NCBI RefSeq assembly: GCF_947259555.1 | Contig: NZ_CAMYMD010000026.1 | Coordinates: 1 to 64,000, forward strand | Length of the DNA: 64,000 nucleotides | Direction: 5' to 3' | DNA from: an uncultured Roseovarius sp. | Lineage (GTDB): Bacteria; Pseudomonadota; Alphaproteobacteria; Rhodobacterales; Rhodobacteraceae | Shown here: piece by piece, positions 37,166-50,900 of the stretch | Position numbering within the stretch: the stretch's first letter is position 1 | Layout: each line of letters opens with the position of its first letter | The notes under the pieces: model-generated | What the model saw: only the letters and a program-made list of their open reading frames with translations | Told to the model about the DNA's origin: nothing | Database searches by the model: none | Program-made: the position numbers and the translations under genes

Positions 37166-38352
37166 CCCGCCCCTCCCCAAAAACTGATGATCAACGCCGT
37201 CAACGCCGCCACAAGACCAAAGACCGGAACGGCCATGGGCACCCGGAACGCGGCTTCGGGCACCGCACGCTTCATTGCGATGAGCGCGGCGTTAACCAGA
37301 ACAAAGACGCCAAGAAGCAATGCCGAAGTGAGCCCTGCCAGATCAGCCACCGGCAAGAGCAATGCCCCCGCGATCACCGCTACGCCGATCAGGAGCGTGG
37401 CGCGCAACGGCGTGCCAAAGCGGGGATGGGCATGGTGAAACCCGGCCAAAGCCGCGCTGCGCCGCCCGAGACCAAAGAGCACACGGCTCGCCATGACCAT
37501 CTGCGCGAGAACGCCATTGAGCGCCGCCGCCACCGCGATGAGCGAGAGAAACGCAGCACTGCCGCCGCGCCCCGCCTGCCATACAAGCGCCAGCGGCTGT
37601 TCACTGCCCTCGAGCGTGGCGAGCGGCACCGCGCGTACCGCCGCGATACTGACCAGCGCATAGAGCGCGCTGGTGATCACCAGTGACCACAGGATCGCCC
37701 GCGGCAGGATGCGTTCGGGCTCGCGCACCTCCTCGGCCATGTTGACGATATCCTCGAACCCGATGAAGGCGAAAAAGGCCAGCACCGCGCCCGCCATCAC
37801 GCCCGACCAGACCAGATCGCCCCCCGCCTGCCAGTCGGGGGCGGGCACGGCGGTGAAGCCTGCAAAGACCACCATCGCCAGCCCTGCCACCTCGACCACC
37901 GTGAAAAGTGCCGCAAGCGCAAGGCTTTCGAGCACGCCCGCAATCGCCACCGCCATGAGCAGGAGCCCTAGGACGACCACAGACGGGGTGAATGGCAGCC
38001 CCGTCACAGCCCCAAGATAGCCCACCCCGCCGCGCAGCACCGCCGCCGCCGAGATCGCCCCCGCGGCCACGATGGCCAGACCGACAGCCGTGCCGAGCCA
38101 GGGCAGGTTGAGCCCCTTGGCGACGAAGATCGCCTCGCCCGCCGCCTCGGGCAAACGTGTCGAAAACTCCGCATAGCTGAGCGCCGTGGGGGCCGCGATC
38201 ACGCCGGCCATTATGAAGACGAGAGGGGCCCAGATACCCGCTTCGGCCACCACCGCGCCGACCAGGACGTAGATCCCGGCGCCCACCATGACCCCCACGC
38301 CATAGGCGGTCAGGAGGCCCAGACCGATCCGGCGTTTGAGGGTTTCTGCCAT
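37162..38352 (-). CDS. APC-superfamily amino-acid permease
   Basis: A 396-residue, roughly 12-helix permease of the amino acid-polyamine-organocation superfamily. The hallmark first segment LGLLTAYGVGVMVGAGIYVLVG contains the substrate-binding GxGIxxxxG loop. FFAFIGFEDIVNMAEEVREPERILPRAI is the conserved cytoplasmic/helix 6-7 region. The substrate is unknown. It starts 5 bases after the murC stop and overlaps the next gene, so it is part of the dcw transcript, an unusual place for a permease. A 23-residue upstream extension would overlap murC. Confidence 0.85.
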   Translation of the reverse strand: MAETLKRRIGLGLLTAYGVGVMVGAGIYVLVGAVVAEAGIWAPLVFIMAGVIAAPTALSYAEFSTRLPEAAGEAIFVAKGLNLPWLGTAVGLAIVAAGAISAAAVLRGGVGYLGAVTGLPFTPSVVVLGLLLMAVAIAGVLESLALAALFTVVEVAGLAMVVFAGFTAVPAPDWQAGGDLVWSGVMAGAVLAFFAFIGFEDIVNMAEEVREPERILPRAILWSLVITSALYALVSIAAVRAVPLATLEGSEQPLALVWQAGRGGSAAFLSLIAVAAALNGVLAQMVMASRVLFGLGRRSAALAGFHHAHPRFGTPLRATLLIGVAVIAGALLLPVADLAGLTSALLLGVFVLVNAALIAMKRAVPEAAFRVPMAVPVFGLVAALTALIISFWGGAG

Positions 38353-38357
38353 GCGCG

Positions 38358-39755
38358 CTATCCCCGCAAGCGTCCGGGCAGGGCGTTGGCCCATGCGCTG
38401 ATTGTGCCTGCGCCAAGACACACGACCATGTCGCCGGGCTGCGCCGTCTCACGGACCAGCCGTTCCAGATCGTCCTCGCTGCCCAGCGCCACCGCGTGCC
38501 GATGCCCGTGCCGAATGAGACCCGCCACAAGGTCGTCGCGCGAGGCACCGGGAATCGGGTCTTCGCCCGCCGCATAGACCTCGGCGATACCCACCACGTC
38601 GGCCTCATTGAAACAGCCGCAGAAATCCTCGAACAGCGAGGACAGGCGCGAGTAGCGATGCGGCTGGTGCACCGCGATCACCTTACCCTCGGTCGCCTGC
38701 CGGGCCGCGCGCAGCACGGCGGCGATCTCGACGGGATGGTGACCGTAATCGTCGATCACGGTCACACCATCCACCTCGCCCACGCGGGTAAAACGACGGT
38801 TGACGCCGCCGAAGCTAGCCAGGGCGGCGCGGATCTCATCGCATTTCATGCCCAGATGGCGCGCCACCGCGACCGCGCTCAGCGCGTTCGAGACATTGTG
38901 ATCGCCCGGCATCGGCAAACTACAGCCGTCGATCATCCGCCCTTCGGCCTGAAGCGCCACGTCGAAATGCGCGATCCCCTGCTCATAGCGCAGGTTCACC
39001 GCGCGCACATCGGCCTGCGCGTTGAAGCCGTAAGTCACCACCCGCCGGTCACTAATCCGGCCGACCAGCGCCTGCACCTCGGGGTGATCGGTGCAGCACA
39101 CCGCAAGGCCATAAAACGGGATATTGCTTACGAAATCGTGAAACCCCTGCCGCAAGCGGTCGAAATCGCCCCAATGCTCCATATGCTCGGGGTCGATATT
39201 GGTGACGATAGCGATGGTGGCGGGCAGGCGATTGAAGGTGCCGTCGCTCTCATCGGCCTCGACCACCATCCATTCGCCCTGCCCCATCCGCGCGTTCGAT
39301 CCATAGGCGTGGATGATGCCGCCGTTGATCACTGTGGGGTCAATACCGCCCTTAACCAAGAGTTCCGCCACAAGCGTCGTCGTTGTGGTTTTGCCGTGGG
39401 TGCCCGCCACCGCGATGTTGGATTTTAGACGCATGAGTTCGGCCAACATCTCGGCACGGCGCACCACCGGCATGCCCTGACGGCGCGCCTCGTCAAGCTC
39501 GGCATTGCCCGGCTTGATGGCAGACGAGATCACCACAACCTCGGCCCCGTCGAGATTGTCGGGGCGTTGCCCGATGAAAACCTTCGCTCCCATGCCCGCC
39601 AGACGCTCGGTGATCGGCGTTGATTTCAGGTCGCTTCCCTGTACCTCGTAGCCGTGATTGAGCAGTACCTCAGCGATGCCCGACATGCCGATGCCCCCAA
39701 TCCCCACGAAATGAATCGGCCCAACATCGGTCGGAAGCTTGGTGGCTGCGTTCAT
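38358..39755 (-). CDS. murC: UDP-N-acetylmuramate-L-alanine ligase MurC
   Basis: A 465-residue Mur ligase adding L-Ala to UDP-MurNAc. The N-terminal Rossmann domain has [18 protein letters not shown]. The ATP loop is [19 protein letters not shown], the central domain has [11 protein letters not shown], and the C-terminal ligase domain contains [14 protein letters not shown] and HQPHRYSRL. Its start overlaps the murG stop by ATGA. Confidence 0.97.
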   Translation of the reverse strand: MNAATKLPTDVGPIHFVGIGGIGMSGIAEVLLNHGYEVQGSDLKSTPITERLAGMGAKVFIGQRPDNLDGAEVVVISSAIKPGNAELDEARRQGMPVVRRAEMLAELMRLKSNIAVAGTHGKTTTTTLVAELLVKGGIDPTVINGGIIHAYGSNARMGQGEWMVVEADESDGTFNRLPATIAIVTNIDPEHMEHWGDFDRLRQGFHDFVSNIPFYGLAVCCTDHPEVQALVGRISDRRVVTYGFNAQADVRAVNLRYEQGIAHFDVALQAEGRMIDGCSLPMPGDHNVSNALSAVAVARHLGMKCDEIRAALASFGGVNRRFTRVGEVDGVTVIDDYGHHPVEIAAVLRAARQATEGKVIAVHQPHRYSRLSSLFEDFCGCFNEADVVGIAEVYAAGEDPIPGASRDDLVAGLIRHGHRHAVALGSEDDLERLVRETAQPGDMVVCLGAGTISAWANALPGRLRG

Positions 39756-40858
39756 CTGTCTTGCCCTTTACTTGCCAATTTCTCGACCATGTCGGCCAAT
39801 CTTTGAGGCGCATCCGGCATGCCCTGCGATAGCGCCGCTCGCGCCATCAGACTTGCACCCTGTGCATCTCCGAGCACCGATACGACCTGCGCGCCCAAAG
39901 CATCCGGATCAAGGCGGCTCTCTGGGATGCGGATCGCGCCCCCCGCCTCGACCAGTCCGCGCGAATTGGCGCTCTGGTGGTCGGCTGCGGCGGCGGCATA
40001 AGGGATCAGGATCGCGGGTCGGCCGATAACCGAAATATCGGCAATGCTCGACGCTCCCGCCCGGCTGATCACCAGCTGCGCCTCGGACATGCGGGCAGGC
40101 ACGTCGCGAAAGAACGGCTGCACATCGGCGTCGATCCCGGCATTGGCATATAATTTGGCAACCCGGTCCATGTCCTCTTCACGGGCCTGATGGCTCACCC
40201 GGATATTGCGCAAGACCGCTTCGGGAAGGGACGCCATCGCGGGTGGAACGACATCGCTAAGCACGCGCGCACCCTGACTACCACCGATCACAAGCACTGA
40301 CATGGGATAGTCACCGGGCGGAATATACGGTGCTCCCGCGCGCTCAAGCACGGCGGCGCGTACCGGATTTCCGACCGGCACCCCTTCAACTCCGGCTGGC
40401 AGTTCGGTCGGCCATGTGCCACAGGCGACGACGTCCACACGTTTGGAAAAAATCCGGTTCACCCGGCCAAGAACACCGTTTTGCTCATGCACCATGCGCG
40501 GGCGGCGCAGGAGGAAGGCCGCCGCCAGCGCCGGAATGGTCGGATAGCCGCCAAAGCCCACGACGGCATCGGGTTTGTCGCGCATCATTCTCAGCGTCGC
40601 GCCCAAAACACCCCCCGCAATGTGTAAAGGGGCGAGTATCTTGTTCACGAGACCGCCGCGCGCGAAGGTCGCGCTTGCGACCTGCTCGATCTCGACGGAA
40701 TGGGGAAAGCCGCCCACGTATCGCGCGCCGCGCGCATCCGTGCTCAGCCGTACCCGCCAACCGCGGCGCAGCATCACCTCGGCCAGCGCCTGCGCCGGGA
40801 ACATGTGCCCGCCCGTGCCGCCCGCCGCGATGATCAGAAGGGGTTGGTTCTCGCTCAT
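39752..40858 (-). CDS. murG: Lipid II synthase MurG
   Basis: A 368-residue GT28 glycosyltransferase that adds GlcNAc to lipid I at the inner face of the membrane. The first glycine loop is [17 protein letters not shown], the second is [16 protein letters not shown], then [16 protein letters not shown]. The UDP-GlcNAc region is [17 protein letters not shown]. It follows ftsW by 15 bases and overlaps murC. Confidence 0.97.
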   Translation of the reverse strand: MSENQPLLIIAAGGTGGHMFPAQALAEVMLRRGWRVRLSTDARGARYVGGFPHSVEIEQVASATFARGGLVNKILAPLHIAGGVLGATLRMMRDKPDAVVGFGGYPTIPALAAAFLLRRPRMVHEQNGVLGRVNRIFSKRVDVVACGTWPTELPAGVEGVPVGNPVRAAVLERAGAPYIPPGDYPMSVLVIGGSQGARVLSDVVPPAMASLPEAVLRNIRVSHQAREEDMDRVAKLYANAGIDADVQPFFRDVPARMSEAQLVISRAGASSIADISVIGRPAILIPYAAAAADHQSANSRGLVEAGGAIRIPESRLDPDALGAQVVSVLGDAQGASLMARAALSQGMPDAPQRLADMVEKLASKGQDR

Positions 40859-40873
40859 GGCTGCCTCTCGCGC

Positions 40874-42037
40874 TTATCGGCGCCCGCGCAGCAGATCGCC
40901 GATCTGCCCCTGCGGCCGCGTCCGGGTAAAGGCCAGCAGCATGCCAAGCGCGATGCCCCCCGCCACCACGGACGAGCCGCCATAGCTCACGAATGGGAGC
41001 GTCATGCCCTTGGCTGGCAAAAGGCGGACGGCAACGCCCATGTTAATCATGGCCTGCGCGCCGAACATTGCAATCAGCCCGGTGCCCGCCAAGCGGATGA
41101 ATGGATCACGTTCGCGCATCAGGCGCAGGAAAGAGCGGACCACAACGCCAGAGTAAAGCGCGATGATACACAGCACCAGCACCAGCCCGTATTCCTCCGC
41201 AGCGACGGCAATGATAAAGTCGGTATGAGCGTCGGGCAGGCTCCATTTCACCTGCCCCTCACCCACACCGACGCCAAAAAATCCGCCCTCGCGGATTGCG
41301 TTGGTGGCAAAGCCAAGTTGCGTTGTGGGGTCCACATCCGGACTGAGAAAGCCATCGATCCGGCGCGCAAAATGTTCGGAGTTTGAATAGGCAAACGAGC
41401 CGACCAAAACAACGCCCCCGGCCATCGCCGCCAGAAGCATGATCGGCGCACCAGCCACGAAATACATAACACCCCAGCCAAACAACACCAAGGCGGCCTG
41501 ACCAAAATCCGGCTGCATCGCCAGAAATCCGAGTATGATCGTCGTCAGCAAGAATGAAAGCCCGAGGCCCGGCGGCCCGTTGACCTGCTGGCTGGCAGCC
41601 ATCATCCACGCCGCCACGACCATAAAGACCGGTTTTAGAAACTCCGAAGGTTGGACGCTCGCAAAGCCCAGACTGTACCATCGCACGGCACCTTTGCCAA
41701 AATCCGTACCAAGGAAAGGCAAAGCCATCAGGGCCGCGAACGCTAGCAAAAAGCCAAGCACGGCCAAGCGCCTCACCAATTCGGGCCGCATCATGGAAAC
41801 AAGCAACATGACTGCCAGCGCAAGCCCACCAAACACCGCCTGCCTCTGCACGTAGTGAAACGCGGGCAGACCGTTCTTTTCGGCAAGCGGCGGAGACGCG
41901 GCAAGGCCCAGGAGAATTCCGATACCAAAAAGGATCAGCACGCAGCTAAGCGACCATTTGTCGATCGTACGCCACCATTTGGGAAGCACGGGCTCGCCGT
42001 CCCGCAGGGGCATTGCCCCATAGACCATCTCTGTCAT
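40874..42037 (-). CDS. ftsW: Septal peptidoglycan glycosyltransferase FtsW
   Basis: A 387-residue SEDS-family polymerase with about ten membrane helices. It carries the SEDS signature KGAVRWYSLGFASVQPSEFLK in its family form (positions about 117-137), AMQPDFGQAALV, the periplasmic loop DAHTDFIIAVAAEEYG with the catalytic Asp, and LPFVSYGGSS near the C-terminus. It is the first gene of this dcw run. The usual murD and mraY neighbours are absent, replaced by a divergent flavoprotein, so a promoter is expected in 42038-42162. Confidence 0.95.
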   Translation of the reverse strand: MTEMVYGAMPLRDGEPVLPKWWRTIDKWSLSCVLILFGIGILLGLAASPPLAEKNGLPAFHYVQRQAVFGGLALAVMLLVSMMRPELVRRLAVLGFLLAFAALMALPFLGTDFGKGAVRWYSLGFASVQPSEFLKPVFMVVAAWMMAASQQVNGPPGLGLSFLLTTIILGFLAMQPDFGQAALVLFGWGVMYFVAGAPIMLLAAMAGGVVLVGSFAYSNSEHFARRIDGFLSPDVDPTTQLGFATNAIREGGFFGVGVGEGQVKWSLPDAHTDFIIAVAAEEYGLVLVLCIIALYSGVVVRSFLRLMRERDPFIRLAGTGLIAMFGAQAMINMGVAVRLLPAKGMTLPFVSYGGSSVVAGGIALGMLLAFTRTRPQGQIGDLLRGRR

Positions 42038-42162
42038 ATGCCTGCCGCCTCTGCATTCTGCGCCCCTTTTCGGGGTCTGACATGCATATTAGCTTTATTT
42101 TCCCACTATGGCCAGAACTATCCCCTTGCCAATCAGCAGCATTTCGCGTCACAGGGCGGATC

Positions 42163-43368
42163 ATGCACCACGCCTGCTCAACGCTTGTTCTCGGTGCCGG
42201 GGCCGCCGGTATGATGTGTGCGGCCCATGCCGGACCCGGCACACTCGTGATAGATCACGCCAAGTCTCCCGGTGAGAAGATCCGCATTTCAGGCGGAGGG
42301 CGCTGTAACTTTACCAATCTGGGCACGGGTGCAGACAATTTTTTGTCGCATAATCCCCATTTCTGCAAATCGGCGCTGTCGCGGTTTACGCAATGGGATT
42401 TCCTCGACCTTGTTACACGCCACGGCATCAACTGGCATGAAAAGACCCTTGGGCAACTCTTTTGCGATGACAAAGCCACGCAAATCGTGAGCATGTTGGT
42501 AGGGGAACTGCGCAATGCAGGAGCAGAGCTCTGGCTGTCAACACGCCTGGTCGACCTGTCCCATGATGGCCGCGACTTTCACGCCACGCTCGAACGGGAA
42601 GGCGCGCGTATCACGGTCACGGCCCGTAATCTCGTGCTTGCCACCGGGGGCAAATCAATCCCCAAGATGGGGGCCAGCGGCCTCGCCTACGACATTGCCG
42701 CGCGATTTGGGCACCAGATCACCGACACACGGCCCGCCCTCGTGCCGCTGACCTTTTCAGACAAGCCTTTCGCCGCCCTGTCCGGAACGGCATTGCGCGT
42801 CCGCGCAAGCTGCGGCGGTGTGGGCTTCGACGAGTCCGCACTCTTCACCCATCGCGGTCTGTCCGGACCCGCAATCCTTCAAATCTCGTCGTTTTGGCGC
42901 GAGGGACAAGCAATAACGCTGGACCTGGACCCCAGCGGCGCGCTCTTGGAGCGCCTTCGCAGGCAACGCCAGACTGCGGGGCGGCGCAATTTCACGACCG
43001 AACTTGGTCATCACTTACCCGCGCGTCTGGTGGCCCATCTCGCTCCGGCGCTCGCAATCAACGGCAACCTCGGCGACCAATCCGACACGGCACTGACAGA
43101 AATCACCGGCGCTCTGCGCAATTGGCAACTGAAACCAACCGGCACAGAGGGATACCGCACGGCCGAGGTGACACTTGGCGGCATAGACACCGGCGGCTTG
43201 TCCTCAAAGACCATGCAGTCTCAAAACATCAGAGGGCTCTACGTGATCGGCGAGGCCGTCGATGTCACCGGCTGGCTCGGCGGTTACAATTTCCAATGGG
43301 CGTGGTCCTCGGGATGGGCAGCTGGCAAGGCTATTGCCCAGGCCAAAACGCCCAACGACCAATTATAA
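42163..43368 (+). CDS. BaiN/RdsA-family NAD(P)/FAD-dependent oxidoreductase
   Basis: A 401-residue flavoprotein of the HI0933-like family. The FAD Rossmann motif LVLGAGAAGMMCA, the family motif RISGGGRCNFTN, ATGGKSIPKMGASG and the C-terminal FAD segment GLYVIGEAVDVTGWLGGYNFQWAW are all present. The physiological substrate of the family is mostly unknown (BaiN reduces bile-acid intermediates in clostridia). The start at 42163 has CAGGGCGGA upstream. It is divergent from ftsW. Confidence 0.88.
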   Translation: MHHACSTLVLGAGAAGMMCAAHAGPGTLVIDHAKSPGEKIRISGGGRCNFTNLGTGADNFLSHNPHFCKSALSRFTQWDFLDLVTRHGINWHEKTLGQLFCDDKATQIVSMLVGELRNAGAELWLSTRLVDLSHDGRDFHATLEREGARITVTARNLVLATGGKSIPKMGASGLAYDIAARFGHQITDTRPALVPLTFSDKPFAALSGTALRVRASCGGVGFDESALFTHRGLSGPAILQISSFWREGQAITLDLDPSGALLERLRRQRQTAGRRNFTTELGHHLPARLVAHLAPALAINGNLGDQSDTALTEITGALRNWQLKPTGTEGYRTAEVTLGGIDTGGLSSKTMQSQNIRGLYVIGEAVDVTGWLGGYNFQWAWSSGWAAGKAIAQAKTPNDQL

Positions 43369-43444
43369 GGCCGATGGGCGCAAGGCCATGCAAGTTTGAT
43401 CCACGTAGCCACGCTTGAACCTGCCGATCAGCCCGCGATGGGCT

Positions 43445-45545
<2,101 letters not shown>

Positions 45546-45574
<29 letters not shown>

Positions 45575-46484
45575 TGTCTTGTCCTCTTGTCGTGTGGCCG
45601 TCGGGCGGGTGTGTCCCCGCCTCGTTCGGTCCGGTTTCCTCTATCAGTCGGGCCAGACCATCCGCCCCGGCCGTCAGCCAGAAGAGATCGTCTGCATAGG
45701 CCTCTTGCAGGGCCTGTTTCTGGTAGGCGTCAAAGGGCTGCCAGCGCCCCTCGCCCTCGGGCAGAAGGCCCGCATCGCCACCGCGCGCCGCCACCGCCCG
45801 GCGCAGTGCGGCAAGGTCGGGCGCGTGGTTCAGCCAGACGCGGGCAGCACGGCGCGGGGTTTCGTCTAGTCCAGTCATGTGGCGCAACCGCTCTTCGGGG
45901 CGCGAGCCATGTATCTCATGCGGCAACACCACCAGATCGACACCCGGCAGCGCGCAGGCGATGTCGCGGATCACCTCGCGCCAGTGACGGTTGACGGTGA
46001 CCAGCCGGTCGAGATCGTCCGGTTTCGGCAGTCGATGCCCGCGGGCCACGCCGTAGGCCAGCGCCGAGGACCACCACGCATCCTGTCCCCGGATCGAGAG
46101 CACAGCACGGCTGATCCGCCCGTCGAATGCGTGGGCGAACCGCGCCATCCGCTCGCCCGCCGCGTCATAGAGCTGGCCCTGCCGCAAGTTGCGCCGAGCG
46201 GCGCCGATCATGTTTTCGTCGCTCACAAGGATACGGTGCAGCCCCACCTTGCGCGCCTGCGCCAAACGCAGCGCGATGCGCCCCCGTGCGCGATCCATCT
46301 GGCGCATGGCGCTCTCGCCTCCAGGCACGGGAATGACACCGGTCAGAATGCCGTCACGCGTGATGTCCGGGCCCCAAAACCCCATGCCTCCAGGTGTTGC
46401 CAGCTTGGTCGCATTGGCGCGCATGTAATGTTGAAAGCTGGTTGTCGCCGTTCTGTGCGCCCCAAGATGCAGGATGATCTCCAT
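45546..46484 (-). CDS. Sulfotransferase-like P-loop protein
   Basis: A 312-residue protein starting [28 protein letters not shown] resembles the 5'-phosphosulfate-binding loop of sulfotransferases that use PAPS, and [12 protein letters not shown] may contribute to the 3' phosphate site. The rest is not recognisable in detail. It overlaps the mutase gene by 29 bases and is probably co-translated with it, although no functional link to propionate metabolism is obvious. The upstream extension of the frame to 47123 is antisense to the DUF4174 gene and is rejected. Confidence 0.7.
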
Positions 46485-46659
46485 GGCCGGGCTCGTCCTT
46501 TGCCGAAATGCCATACGCCCATCGTGGCGCATGATCCAAGCCACTAGACTAGCGCCGAATTCTGAGCATGGGATTAATCCGGCAATTTTTGCGCATGGCG
46601 CGCATTCACCCTTCGCAATCGCGCGCGCAGGGCCTATATCTTGCGCAGCAGGAGAGCCC

Positions 46660-47109
46660 ATGAAACCCATCTTGACGCTTGTTTTCGCAGTCTTTATCGC
46701 GACCGCCGCCCTTGCCCAGTCCGAGGATGGCGTGGAGGTCGATGGTATGATCTTCGGTGCCGATGAGATCAATTTGAACGAATTGAAGTGGATAAAACGC
46801 CCACTTGTCGTGTTCGCCGATACGCCCAACGACCCGCGCTTCATCGAACAGATGGAGTATATCGAGGGTCGGCTTTCGGCGCTCGAGGTGCTTGACGTGA
46901 TCGTCATCACCGACACCGATCCAGCCGCCCAGACCGACATCCGGCGCAAACTACGCCCACGCGGCTTCGGGCTTGTGGGAATTGCCAAGGACGGGTCGAT
47001 TTTCCTGCGCAAGCCCGCACCGTGGCATGTGCGCGAGATTATGCGCTCCATCGACAAGCTGCCCGCCAGGCAACGCGAGTTGCGCGAAGGCTCGGCCGGC
47101 GACAGTTGA
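46660..47109 (+). CDS. Exported DUF4174 domain protein
   Basis: A 149-residue protein with a cleavable signal peptide (LTLVFAVFIATAALAQ, cut near residue 20) and a DUF4174-type domain: a thioredoxin-like arrangement containing RPLVVFADTPNDPRFIEQM and LRPRGFGLVGIAKDGSIFLRKP. Catalytic cysteines are absent, so it is not a redox thioredoxin. It is a single plus-strand gene embedded among minus-strand genes. The GGAGAG RBS supports ATG 46660. Confidence 0.78.
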   Translation: MKPILTLVFAVFIATAALAQSEDGVEVDGMIFGADEINLNELKWIKRPLVVFADTPNDPRFIEQMEYIEGRLSALEVLDVIVITDTDPAAQTDIRRKLRPRGFGLVGIAKDGSIFLRKPAPWHVREIMRSIDKLPARQRELREGSAGDS

Positions 47110-47119
47110 TCGCGCCGCG

Positions 47120-47641
47120 TCATCGCGCTTCTCCCTGAACGACCACGAGATATCCCGCCGTCCGCGCCATCAGGATCAGCGCGCCGCGCGTCTCGTCCCA
47201 GGCCAGAACTGTCCCGGTCTCGTCGAGCGCATGGCGAAACGCGCTCTCTGTCACCTCGGTCATGCAGGCGCGCGCCTCCAGCCCCGCGCGCCGCATCGCC
47301 ATGCCGGTGGGGCGGTGGTGATTGGCCATGGCGACCATCGCCATATCGGCCCCCTGCCCCGGCATGTCGAGCGCTGCCGCGCCCCGACGCGCAATCTCGC
47401 GATGCATCCCAGGCACGCTGTCGGCCACGGCAAGCGCCGATTTCACTTGGCCCGTAACGAGATCGTAAAGCCCCACGGCACAGCCCCGCCGGGCTTCAAA
47501 GGCCCGCGTCTCGCCGAGCGAAAACCACTGCCTCAGCCACACCCGCTGCGCCGCCGCCTCCTCGCGCTGACAGCCCGCCACGAGGACGAACGCCGCCAGA
47601 TAGGCGAGCGGCATGGGGTTATGGCGCAGACAGCAGGTCAT
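47120..47641 (-). CDS. Putative lipoprotein of unknown function
   Basis: A 173-residue protein with a signal peptide ending in a lipobox (AAFVLVAGC, Cys at about residue 24). The mature part has no domain I recognise; MAMVAMANHHRPTGMAMRRAG and ACMTEVTESAFRHALDETGTVLAWD are the most distinctive segments. It overlaps the end of the Mrr-type nuclease gene by ATGA and is co-transcribed with it. A shorter start nine codons downstream would also give a lipoprotein. Confidence 0.65.
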   Translation of the reverse strand: MTCCLRHNPMPLAYLAAFVLVAGCQREEAAAQRVWLRQWFSLGETRAFEARRGCAVGLYDLVTGQVKSALAVADSVPGMHREIARRGAAALDMPGQGADMAMVAMANHHRPTGMAMRRAGLEARACMTEVTESAFRHALDETGTVLAWDETRGALILMARTAGYLVVVQGEAR

Positions 47642-48537
47642 TCGAAATAGCTCTCCTCGACCACGGCGACCTTGAACACTTCGGTCACCCGGCACCCCAC
47701 CTCATGCGCCACCATGAGCCGCGCCAGTTGCGGCCCATCGGCCAGCATCAGACGTGCGCCCAGTTTCTCCGCCGTCGCGCGGGCATTGGGGGTAAAAGAC
47801 GACGTGGTCACGAAAATTCCCTTCGTGACATCCTTGAGACCAAGCGCACCATAGAAGTCGCGGATCGCCCCCGATCCGATCGGGCTCGTCGCCTGATACC
47901 GTTTGGCCTGCACATAAACCTGATCCACGCCGAGAGGATCAAGATTGATCACCCCATCAACGCCATCGTCGCCGGAGCGGCCAAGTACACTGCCCGCCGC
48001 CGACCCGTAGCCATAGCCCATCTTCAGCAGCAACTCCACGATCATGCTTTCGAAGAATGCCGGTTCACTCTCTCTCAGACGCCCCAGCAGATCAGCGGCC
48101 AAGGCATTGCTGATCTGCTCATACGCCGCCCGCATCGTTTCATCAGGTGTTGTGGTGTCGGGCGAAGGTTGCTCGCCCAGATCCTCCTCCAACGTATTCG
48201 ATCTCGATTTGAATTCGAGAAATGCGTCGTAGCGTTCGAGATACTTCGCGTCGATCCTCTCGGGATTGTCGGCCAGAACGCACCGCCCTTCGTCAGTAAT
48301 CTCGAAATGCCCACGCCTAGTATTGCGCAAAAGGCCCGCCTGCTTGAGGTAGCTGCGCGCCCAATGCACCCGGTTCGCGAAACGCGTTTGTTTGCCGCTC
48401 GGCAACAGTTCCGACTGTTCCTCCTCACTCAGCCGGAACATATGCTCCAGCCGCGTCACAGCCTCCGAGATCTTAACCTCACCGGACGCGGCTAGTTCAA
48501 GCACCGGCTTCATCAAGGATTGATAGTCGGGTATCAT
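47638..48537 (-). CDS. Mrr-type restriction endonuclease
   Basis: A 299-residue nuclease of the Mrr family. The N-terminal half (1-110) is a winged-helix-like Mrr_N domain (SGKQTRFANRVHWARSYLKQAGLL, ITDEGR). The C-terminal PD-(D/E)xK catalytic domain has Glu in FFESMIVELLLKMGYGYG, Asp in GRSGDDGVDGVI (about residue 194) and the QAK motif in VYVQAKRY (210-212). Mrr enzymes cut modified DNA and need no partner methyltransferase, consistent with none nearby. It starts 4 bases after pccA, so it is translated from the carboxylase transcript. Confidence 0.88.
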   Translation of the reverse strand: MIPDYQSLMKPVLELAASGEVKISEAVTRLEHMFRLSEEEQSELLPSGKQTRFANRVHWARSYLKQAGLLRNTRRGHFEITDEGRCVLADNPERIDAKYLERYDAFLEFKSRSNTLEEDLGEQPSPDTTTPDETMRAAYEQISNALAADLLGRLRESEPAFFESMIVELLLKMGYGYGSAAGSVLGRSGDDGVDGVINLDPLGVDQVYVQAKRYQATSPIGSGAIRDFYGALGLKDVTKGIFVTTSSFTPNARATAEKLGARLMLADGPQLARLMVAHEVGCRVTEVFKVAVVEESYFE

Positions 48538-48541
48538 CCCC

Positions 48542-50542
<2,001 letters not shown>

Positions 50543-50900
50543 GCTGTCAGTCCCTTCTGGCAATTCGTGACCGCGCGCATGGCGGTTGCGGTCCCATTCT
50601 CATTATTGAACGCATCTGCACATGTGCCGCGCAGCGCAGAGATGTGCGGCGCGCAACCGTGCAGGAATGTATTGGAAAAGGCGGGCGGAGCGTGCCCATT
50701 GGCACAGCGCCGCCCGCGAGGGTAAGAGTGGCAGAAAGGACGCAAAATCTCGACCTCTGGGGAAAGGCCATCTGCCACCGGATCCAAGATGCACGCGAAT
50801 TGGCCGCGCGCCAAGCGTGCGGTGCGGTTGCGCTGCGCATCGGCAGACCTCCGCCCGGTATCACAACCTATAGGCGATTTCACGCCGACCATAGCACGTG
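50543..50900. other. Untranslated leader-like stretch upstream of pccA
   Basis: These 358 bases carry no convincing gene; several frames on both strands are open only because of high GC. The stretch contains a strong stem-loop (50681-50717) followed by CTTTTCC on the minus strand. A pccA promoter or an attenuation/processing region is the likely content. Confidence 0.45.
50681..50717 (-). terminator. Hairpin with T-run upstream of pccA (terminator or attenuator)
   Basis: GCGGGCGG (50681-50688) pairs with CCGCCCGC (50710-50717). Inside, GTGCC pairs with GGCAC around a CATT loop, separated by a small internal loop. On the minus strand the structure is followed by CTTTTCC. It would terminate or attenuate transcription coming from the pccB side before pccA. 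Confidence 0.6.

Noticed and set aside
46485-47123. N-terminal extension of the sulfotransferase-like frame
   Set aside because: It runs antisense through the DUF4174 gene, which has a signal peptide and RBS; the start [11 protein letters not shown] at 46484 fits the fold.
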